Below are positions 58,365 to 64,000 of a stretch of DNA of 64,000 nt, piece after piece. The DNA is from Trypanosoma brucei gambiense DAL972. Lineage: Eukaryota; Euglenozoa; Kinetoplastea; Trypanosomatida; Trypanosomatidae. The notes under the pieces are model-generated. The model saw nothing but the letters and a program-made list of their open reading frames with translations. It was not told the origin of the DNA and searched no databases. The stretch is from positions 310,001-374,000 of the forward strand of contig NC_026737.1 in the NCBI RefSeq assembly GCF_000210295.1. Direction: 5' to 3'. The position numbers and the translations under genes were made by a program. The number at the start of each line of letters is the position of its first letter. Position 1 is the first letter of the stretch.

Positions 58365-59308
58365 AATAAAGGGAGTAAGCGGCGGTGAGCGCTAGTCAGC
58401 ACCGGCGCCTTGGGTTGTTGGGTATTCATTTGCTGTTTTGAAAGAAATGTGAGTAAGCGGTTGTAGTGTATCTTACTCATCTAACCGATGCTTAGATCTG
58501 TTTGCTGTGTTGTCTGTCCCTTCGGCACTTCAAATTCTTGGATGCATGTGTTTCGAGACGGGAGGCTCATTATGTATTTCATATACTCCCAGCAAGCCAC
58601 TTAATGGATTGCCCTTTGTCAAGTACAGCAGTATCTCATTGTAAGTGGTGTTGGCATCGCATTACCAGGTGTGGTGAGCACTTGGTAGACATATCCAACT
58701 CCTGCTTACAGGAGTTCCACGCTCCCAAGCCCACCAAATATTAGTAGCAAAACAGACCATCATCGTCTTAAACGTTGGGCGCTTTCAACCTGCATTTTCT
58801 AATATGCGGGTTCGTTGTAACTAGCTATCACTCACCATGCCTTCATACCCTTACTACCTTTTAACTGCATTCGACCAAACGGCACTTGCAGTTGAGAGCA
58901 CAGTTGCCGAGAAGTGAAAGAGTAACACACGTTGTGGACCGAAAAACAGTTACAACTTTACCGATAAGGGTATGATGCCACCTGCAAGGCCGGGATCGTG
59001 GAAAATGCACCCATCACAGGCAACATCGCTAACGCCGCTGTCGCGCTTTTCTTCACGCGCACTCGCGGACGGATATTATCAGAGAGATGTATTGGGGATT
59101 TCATCATGGCAGACGGAGGCGCCACCTAAAAAAAAAAGTTCGCAACGATCGGTTACACCTCGTCCTTGCATAATGAGTAACAACTCACATCTCATTTTTG
59201 TCGTAATCAGCAACCACGTGCCCAGAGGCTGCATGTTCCCATCACGCCGCCAACTTCCACCACTGCTCTTTTCGGCACGCGCACTGCTCAACCACATACT
59301 GGCGCTGT
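58239..59308. other. Intergenic/UTR region, non-repetitive
   Basis: About 1.07 kb. Unlike most spacers, 58400-58950 has little simple repeat and fairly even composition. No long open frame on the minus strand and no RNA recognised by eye, although small nucleolar RNA genes could be hidden here. Confidence 0.45.
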
Positions 59309-59653
59309 TTATTTCTTCAACATCTTTTCCGCACCACCAATGGGGAAATCCACCTTCTTCGCTATCGCCGACTTGGTCATGAATGGTCCTTTTATTTTCG
59401 TTTCCTTGAACAAGCAGTGCCGCTGCAGCACTGGATCCCAGAGCACCTTTTGCACTTTTCGCCCTGTAGCATCTAGTCGCTCTGTCTCCGTCTTGAGGTA
59501 TCCCTCCATGTGCCCGGTGTTTGCCTCACTGCGCAGTGCTACCATATTGTTTTTTATCTTCCTGGGGATAACCTTGGGGATGAAACCCACCATACGCTTC
59601 TTGAGACGCGTCTTGTACTGGCCACGCAACAACAAGGCGGTGGAGGAGAGCAT
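59309..59653 (-). CDS. MRPL33: Mitochondrial ribosomal protein bL33m
   Basis: A 114-aa protein. The start is the ATG at 59653 (MLSSTALLLRGQYKTRLKK, basic and amphipathic, mitochondrial-type). The upstream open frame crosses TA/GT repeats and is leader sequence. Residues about 35-85 match bL33: MVALRSEANTGHMEGYLKTE, then KVLWDPVLQRHCLFKETKIK, which parallels the LRKYDPVxRKHVLYxEAKIK segment of bacterial and mitochondrial L33. The zinc-binding Cys pairs of some bacterial L33 are absent. N- and C-terminal extensions are usual for kinetoplastid mitoribosomal proteins, which are built around very short rRNAs. Confidence 0.88.
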   Translation of the reverse strand: MLSSTALLLRGQYKTRLKKRMVGFIPKVIPRKIKNNMVALRSEANTGHMEGYLKTETERLDATGRKVQKVLWDPVLQRHCLFKETKIKGPFMTKSAIAKKVDFPIGGAEKMLKK

Positions 59654-60029
59654 TCTTCCTCTCCTTTTGCTAGTTGCTTCCGGTTCTCCCCTTGTCGCTG
59701 CCGTGGTTGGCCGTGTTTTGTATCCCCTATTTCCACTCTGAGATATACACGTGTCAACATGAGCATGTGTGTAAATATATATATATATATGTGTGTGTGT
59801 GTGGGGGGGGGGGAGAGTGGAATTAAAGTCAGCGATGGAGACGAGCGGGAGGCGTAACACTGGAAAATTACCCTTCTGTGACCATTTGTCCACGTGAAGT
59901 TGTCAAAGTTGTGTACCGCTTAAACGGAATTCGGTTTTACACGCAACAATTAAAATGGTTGTGACTGGCGAAAGCATAGAAAGGGAAAAGTATACAAGAC
60001 AACACCATAGAGTGACTCTACTCTGGCCA
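59654..60029. other. Intergenic region with compound repeat
   Basis: Holds (TA)n 59775-59790, (GT)n 59791-59802 and G11 59803-59813 back to back, in the leader of the bL33m gene. Confidence 0.6.
59775..59813. repeat. Compound (TA)n(GT)nG11 repeat
   Basis: Three simple-sequence blocks with no spacer. A similar TA array, (GT)n and G13 occur at 63082-63288. Confidence 0.9.
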
Positions 60030-61997
60030 CTACTGCTGAAGCTGACTGTGGAGTGCAAGTGGGTATTTTTTGAGCGTGAGCTCCACAACGCCCTCAGAAA
60101 GGAAGATCACTTCGTTTCGCTTTCCTTTACCGGGTTCCGCCCCTCGGTCGTCCACAGCGAATACGGGTTCCTTGAATACCAGTTTCACCTTCCCCGTCTT
60201 GCCGAACGCGGAGTCAATGATGCCTTCCCTTAAGCCCTCCGGCGCGTTCTCATTAACGCAGCATCCATCATCCCCGCTCGTTGGCCGAAAGTAAACCGTA
60301 AGCCCAATGAATTTCTGTACCTCAGCATGAAGTGCATCCTTAACTTTCGTATCCCTCTCCTTCTTATTGGTGCTCATACCACCACCGCTCCTAGCCTCAT
60401 GCATCTCCGAAGTAACGACGCCACTGGCAATACACGACCTGTCACTCACCACGCGTTCCACTACTAACGACCGGGACTTGTATCGAACGATGGGCATCGA
60501 CCGCCACATCACGGCATCGTCTTTATCATCATGCAGAAGCGCACGGACGCGCCCCGCGAGTGCTATCCGGCACATGTTTTCTCGTTCCACATCAAGTCGG
60601 GCCGCTATTAGTGGGGTCCCAATAGCTGCCAAGATGGGTTTCTCAAGCAGTACGATGGCGAAATATGTCAACGGCCCACGCTTGACAGCGATGGGTCGGC
60701 CGGGCCACCGATGCTTGTCTTCGGAAGGGCATTCAAACGTGATGAACGCCTCCTCACCCAACTCCTCCACGTACTGACTTTCTTGCATTAGGTCGAAAGG
60801 GGGCTCCTCCGCTAATTCCTCCCCAGCTTGCGAGTCGCTGGGGAGGCAAACAGTCGGGCGACTGAAAAACCGCATGGTTCCCATCACCGTAGAGTGACCA
60901 ATGTTTATATGAAACTTGGTGTGCACGTTGCACGGCAGCTGATGGAACCGAACACGACTAACCTCCGCAACCATCACAGAGGCACTTTCAAACACTGGCA
61001 CAGGATGAACCGCCTGGTCTGCGCGGCTCCGCTGCCGCTGTTGCTGCTGCAGCGCACTACAAAGCAAACCGCGCTCCATTCCTTCAGCATCAAACTGTAC
61101 AACAGAGAGTCCAACGCGGTCACCACGGCGGGCCATCTGCACGGGCTTGCGGAACACTTGCAACCCCTTCACTTTCTTTACCACATGAGACTCAGGGATG
61201 ACAACGCTGTCCCCTACGCTTACCTGTCCGCGGAGAATGGTGCCGGTGAACACGGTACCTTGGCCTTTCAGTGCAAAGCAGTGGTCAACCATCATCACGA
61301 AGTCCTCCGGCCTCAACGGAGCTTCCTTATTTCTTTTGATCGTATCCGCGTCGACAAGGTTCAGGACGGCCGGTAACACCTTCTCCACGTTGATTGGACT
61401 CATCATACAGCCCTCACACGTTGTACCACCCGACTCTTCGCGACGCGGTGCGGCAGCGACCTCAACCATCGCCACAGATGGCCATCTGGTTCGTTCGAAT
61501 GTCTTTTGCAGGCGCTTCCGCAGTTTATCGATTGCTGCCCGCTTCTCTTCGCTCGTAGACCCCTGGATAGCGTCAACTTTGTTGATCACAAGGACGAGTG
61601 GTTTGCACAGGACCTCGCCAATCACTATGCACTCCGCTGTCTGCGTCTGTATACCCTTGCAAGCATCAATGACAAGAATCATCATGTCTATAATTTGCGC
61701 CCCTCCCAATACAGTACGAATGAGCGATGCGTGTCCGGGGCAATCAACAAAAGTACATTGGACCTGTTGAATACCAGCGTTAAACAAATCCGGCGCAATG
61801 CCCTCCGTAGGAACGCAAGTGGCGCTAAAGCCAAGGTCGAGTGTTATGCCTCGGCGCTGACTCTCAGGACTCTTGTCAAATGCTGCTGTTGAAGCAGTTG
61901 ATGAAAGCGCGCGTGCAAGCGATGTCTTTCCACTGTCTACATGACCTAGAATTCCGATGTTAATGTTTACAGAGGCAACATCATTAACTTCTGTCAT
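60030..61997 (-). CDS. EFSec: Selenocysteine-specific elongation factor (EFSec/SelB)
   Basis: A 655-aa protein starting at ATG 61997. The GTPase domain has GHVDSGKT (18-25), a PESQRRGITLDLGF switch region (about 44-57, typical of EFSec), DCPGH (85-89) and NKVD (139-142). EF-Tu-like domains 2 and 3 follow (about 230-480), then an EFSec-specific C-terminal region with basic and acidic segments (about 520-655). EFSec carries Sec-tRNA to in-frame UGA codons that are specified by a SECIS element, so this organism should make selenoproteins. The GITLDLGF motif separates it from eIF2-gamma and EF-Tu. Length fits eukaryotic EFSec (about 580-600) with extra inserts, one after the switch region of the GTPase domain. 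Confidence 0.96.
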   Translation of the reverse strand: MTEVNDVASVNINIGILGHVDSGKTSLARALSSTASTAAFDKSPESQRRGITLDLGFSATCVPTEGIAPDLFNAGIQQVQCTFVDCPGHASLIRTVLGGAQIIDMMILVIDACKGIQTQTAECIVIGEVLCKPLVLVINKVDAIQGSTSEEKRAAIDKLRKRLQKTFERTRWPSVAMVEVAAAPRREESGGTTCEGCMMSPINVEKVLPAVLNLVDADTIKRNKEAPLRPEDFVMMVDHCFALKGQGTVFTGTILRGQVSVGDSVVIPESHVVKKVKGLQVFRKPVQMARRGDRVGLSVVQFDAEGMERGLLCSALQQQQRQRSRADQAVHPVPVFESASVMVAEVSRVRFHQLPCNVHTKFHINIGHSTVMGTMRFFSRPTVCLPSDSQAGEELAEEPPFDLMQESQYVEELGEEAFITFECPSEDKHRWPGRPIAVKRGPLTYFAIVLLEKPILAAIGTPLIAARLDVERENMCRIALAGRVRALLHDDKDDAVMWRSMPIVRYKSRSLVVERVVSDRSCIASGVVTSEMHEARSGGGMSTNKKERDTKVKDALHAEVQKFIGLTVYFRPTSGDDGCCVNENAPEGLREGIIDSAFGKTGKVKLVFKEPVFAVDDRGAEPGKGKRNEVIFLSEGVVELTLKKYPLALHSQLQQ

Positions 61998-62473
61998 TCC
62001 TGTTGGTCAACGCTCACAAGGTTGCTGTGCATGCAGCGGAGCTTCTTTCAACAGGGGTGGGGAAGTGACCTTCACCCGCTGTTAGTTGCGCTTCAAAAAT
62101 AGACTAGTAGGGAGGGAAAAGGAATCCAATATGAAGCGTAGGGGAAGGGAAAGTTGATGAAAGGAGTTGTTCATATGAAGTGCACACCAGTAGCATCAAG
62201 CGATGTCCATATTAGACATACAAAGAAAAGGGAACCAAAAACAACAACAACAACAACAGTAGCTCTATTTCCTGCTGCGAGAACTCCGTATCGTTTTAAA
62301 TAGGCTCGTTAACGTGTGCTACAGCATCATTTCCATCCGACACTCACCTGACAGGGGTATCATGACGATGAGAAAAATTAGCCACTCATGGCGGGGGAAG
62401 TGGGGAACCAAAGTAAAAAACAACAACGATGAGGACAAAGAGGAAAAAAAACACAACTTATCACTCAGCATCC
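61998..62473. other. Intergenic region
   Basis: About 0.48 kb with an (ACA)n run at 62238-62257. No gene seen. Confidence 0.5.
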
Positions 62474-62782
62474 TCATCCGCCATGCAGTGTGGAGATGAA
62501 TTCAACGGTATCACCATCATTTAGCACATAGTCCATCCCACCAACAACTTCTGCATCGCATGAATTCACCAGCACAAGAATGCCCGGACGGAGCGTTTGA
62601 CCCGTCTGATCCACGAGAAGATCCGGTCTTTCCTTGACGTAGTTTGTCTTGAGTAACTGCACCAACCCATTGAGGTTCGTCCCCATGGGAACAACGCCAT
62701 CCAACTGAAGACTTGTTTGCTTAGCAAAAAGTAACTCACATCCTCCTGCGAACTGCACTGTTATGTGGTTGTGGTGCGACAT
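62474..62782 (-). CDS. URM1: Ubiquitin-related modifier URM1
   Basis: A 102-aa protein starting at ATG 62782. Beta-grasp ubiquitin-like fold: ITVQFAGGCELLFAKQ at the N-terminus, ERPDLLVDQTGQTLRPGILVLVNSCDAEVVGG, and the C-terminal ending DTVEFISTLHGG, with the exposed Gly-Gly needed for thiocarboxylation. This matches URM1, the sulfur carrier for wobble-uridine thiolation of tRNAs (Lys, Glu, Gln) and a protein modifier. Adjacent EFSec and bL33m are also translation genes. No anomalies. Confidence 0.96.
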   Translation of the reverse strand: MSHHNHITVQFAGGCELLFAKQTSLQLDGVVPMGTNLNGLVQLLKTNYVKERPDLLVDQTGQTLRPGILVLVNSCDAEVVGGMDYVLNDGDTVEFISTLHGG

Positions 62783-63081
62783 TATAATGCGTTTAAGCCA
62801 CAGAAACGATTATAAAGATAGACAAAAAAGGTAATATTACACCCCGAGGGAAAACTGTGAATAAAACCAAGTAACGGTCACCCTTTTTGCTATTACTAAT
62901 ATATTTACGTTACCGTAACGGTTCGAGAGAAGGAAAACAAATATGGAAAAACAATGTTTGGAGGTGAAGGTGAGGGGTAGCATAACAAATTTACACGTGA
63001 TAAAAGGGGCGGCGAACCAAAACGAGGGAAATCGAAGATTCACCGGTAAAAGAAATGACGTCACGTCAATCGGCCGTCCGG

Positions 63082-63106
63082 GTGTGTGTGTGTGGGGGGG
63101 GGGGGG
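63082..63106. repeat. (GT)n followed by G13
   Basis: Six GT units then thirteen G, followed by further G-rich sequence to 63119. Confidence 0.88.
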
Positions 63107-63259
63107 AGCGGGGGGAGGGTTCCATTTTGGGGGCCGTTTACTCGATTCGCAGGGAACCCTCGACAATTCCCTCACTATTTTTTTAAATCCAACCGCGCCC
63201 AGGCGAGTTTGTTTAAAATTCGACCCCACTTCTCTCCATGCCAATACACCAGACACCAA

Positions 63260-63288
63260 ACACACACATATATATATATATATATATG
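63260..63288. repeat. (CA)n(TA)n microsatellite
   Basis: A short CA run continuing into about ten TA units. Confidence 0.9.
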
Positions 63289-64000
63289 TACAAAAACAAA
63301 CACATACATTTGTGTTGCTGCGAGGAATCAGGTGCTGCATGTAAATGCAAATGTAACTGTAACCTTAAAAACCTAGGAAATAGGGCAACAGGGGAAGAGA
63401 GAATATGAATATGAACATGAAGTATAAACATGCGGAAAACAAACAAACAAACAAAAAAAGCAGTGCGGTTCCACTCGAAATAAAAGGATTCGGTAGAGAG
63501 AGAGTGCCGGCGGATGCGGAAACAAAAAGTGCAGTAACAACGAGCCTAGCCTGTAACCATCTTTTTTTTCACACAAACACAAACACGAACACACACAAAA
63601 CCAATAATTCTCTCAGTTTCATCCTCCAACACTGAAAACTTATTCCGCTCAGATGTGAAATGGCGCACAAGCAAACGGGCGCCCAGAAGGCCACATATGT
63701 TCGTAAGCTTATATATAAAAATAAATAAATATAGGCAAACGTATTTTGTTCTAAGTTCACTTTTCCTCCTCTTCAACATGAATTGCAACTTCACAGAGGC
63801 CGTGTAATGATGAAAAAAGAAAAGTGTGAACAGACCCTTCCGTTACGATTCGGAGAGGGAGGGAGGGAAAGGAGAGAGGGGGTTAAGTGCTGATATATGA
63901 GGTGGTGCTGCGCCTTTCAGGGTTCCAGTAATTACTCTCTCATCTCCCACCTCTGACTTCTCATTTTGTTTTTGTTTTTATTTATTTATTTATTTTTTGC

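Larger units (their letters stand above)
62783..64000. other. Right-edge intergenic/UTR region
   Basis: About 1.2 kb: (GT)n then G13 at 63082-63106, (CA)n(TA)n at 63260-63288, A/T-rich blocks, and (TTTA)n at the extreme right (63976-63995). It is probably the 3' UTR of the next upstream gene. No ORF with protein-like composition. Confidence 0.55.

Noticed and set aside
1..64000. Cis-spliced introns
   Set aside because: All genes are continuous frames; pyrimidine-AG signals lie upstream of ATGs and are explained by trans-splicing.
62783..64000. Strand-switch region at the right edge
   Set aside because: No plus-strand gene is seen to the right, so the region is better read as UTR of the next minus-strand gene.
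1..64000. Retrotransposons (ingi/RIME-like), CRISPR arrays or rRNA
   Set aside because: No reverse-transcriptase frame, flanking target-site duplications, regularly spaced repeats or rRNA sequence recognised.

Overview
The window is protein-coding DNA from a kinetoplastid, almost certainly an African trypanosome of the Trypanosoma brucei type. All 31 complete genes, plus one gene cut by the left edge, lie on the minus strand. None needs a cis-intron. Genes are separated by 0.3-2.5 kb of low-complexity DNA whose minus strand carries polypyrimidine tracts followed by AG, the layout expected for spliced-leader trans-splicing. This is one directional polycistronic array, transcribed from right (about 64 kb) to left (1). 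Gene content is also kinetoplastid: a TAC40-like beta-barrel, RRP6, PIP5K, MCP6-like carrier, EFSec, tandem RPL3, CEP41 and NME7. From memory only, the order TAC40, PIP5K, RRP6 ... MCP6 ... RPL3, RPL3, bL33m, EFSec matches T. brucei chromosome 4 (about Tb927.4.1520 to .1830). No search was run.

Layout by coordinate. 0-19 kb: a possible Abitram fragment, a long helical protein ending in a PIN domain, a tail-anchored degenerate short-chain dehydrogenase, a PNKP-like FHA protein, two unknown proteins (one tail-anchored), a zinc-knuckle/WW/RanBP2-finger protein, a degenerate SET protein and a membrane-anchored P-loop kinase. 19-36 kb: TAC40 (mitochondrial DNA inheritance), PIP5K, the exosome nuclease RRP6 with a candidate small gene overlapping its start, a nucleotide-sugar transporter, an unusual LSM14-like protein with four membrane segments, a mitochondrial carrier and a MAPR/cytochrome b5 protein. 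36-51 kb: a run rich in cilium-related families, namely CFAP418, a TTBK-like CK1 kinase, CEP41, NME7 and a calcyphosine-like EF-hand protein, interleaved with uncharacterised beta-helix, coiled-coil and basic proteins. 52-55 kb: a thioredoxin-like protein lacking CxxC, a small one-pass probable mitochondrial protein and a patatin-like lipase. 55-63 kb: translation genes, namely two RPL3 copies in a 1654-bp tandem repeat, mitoribosomal bL33m, selenocysteine factor EFSec and URM1.

Non-genic DNA consists of probable UTRs rich in (CA)n, (TA)n, (GT)n, A/T tracts and G homopolymers. I saw no transposon, CRISPR array, rRNA or tRNA. Only ATG starts were accepted. Several reading frames stay open upstream of the first ATG, through polypyrimidine leader sequence, and those extensions were trimmed.
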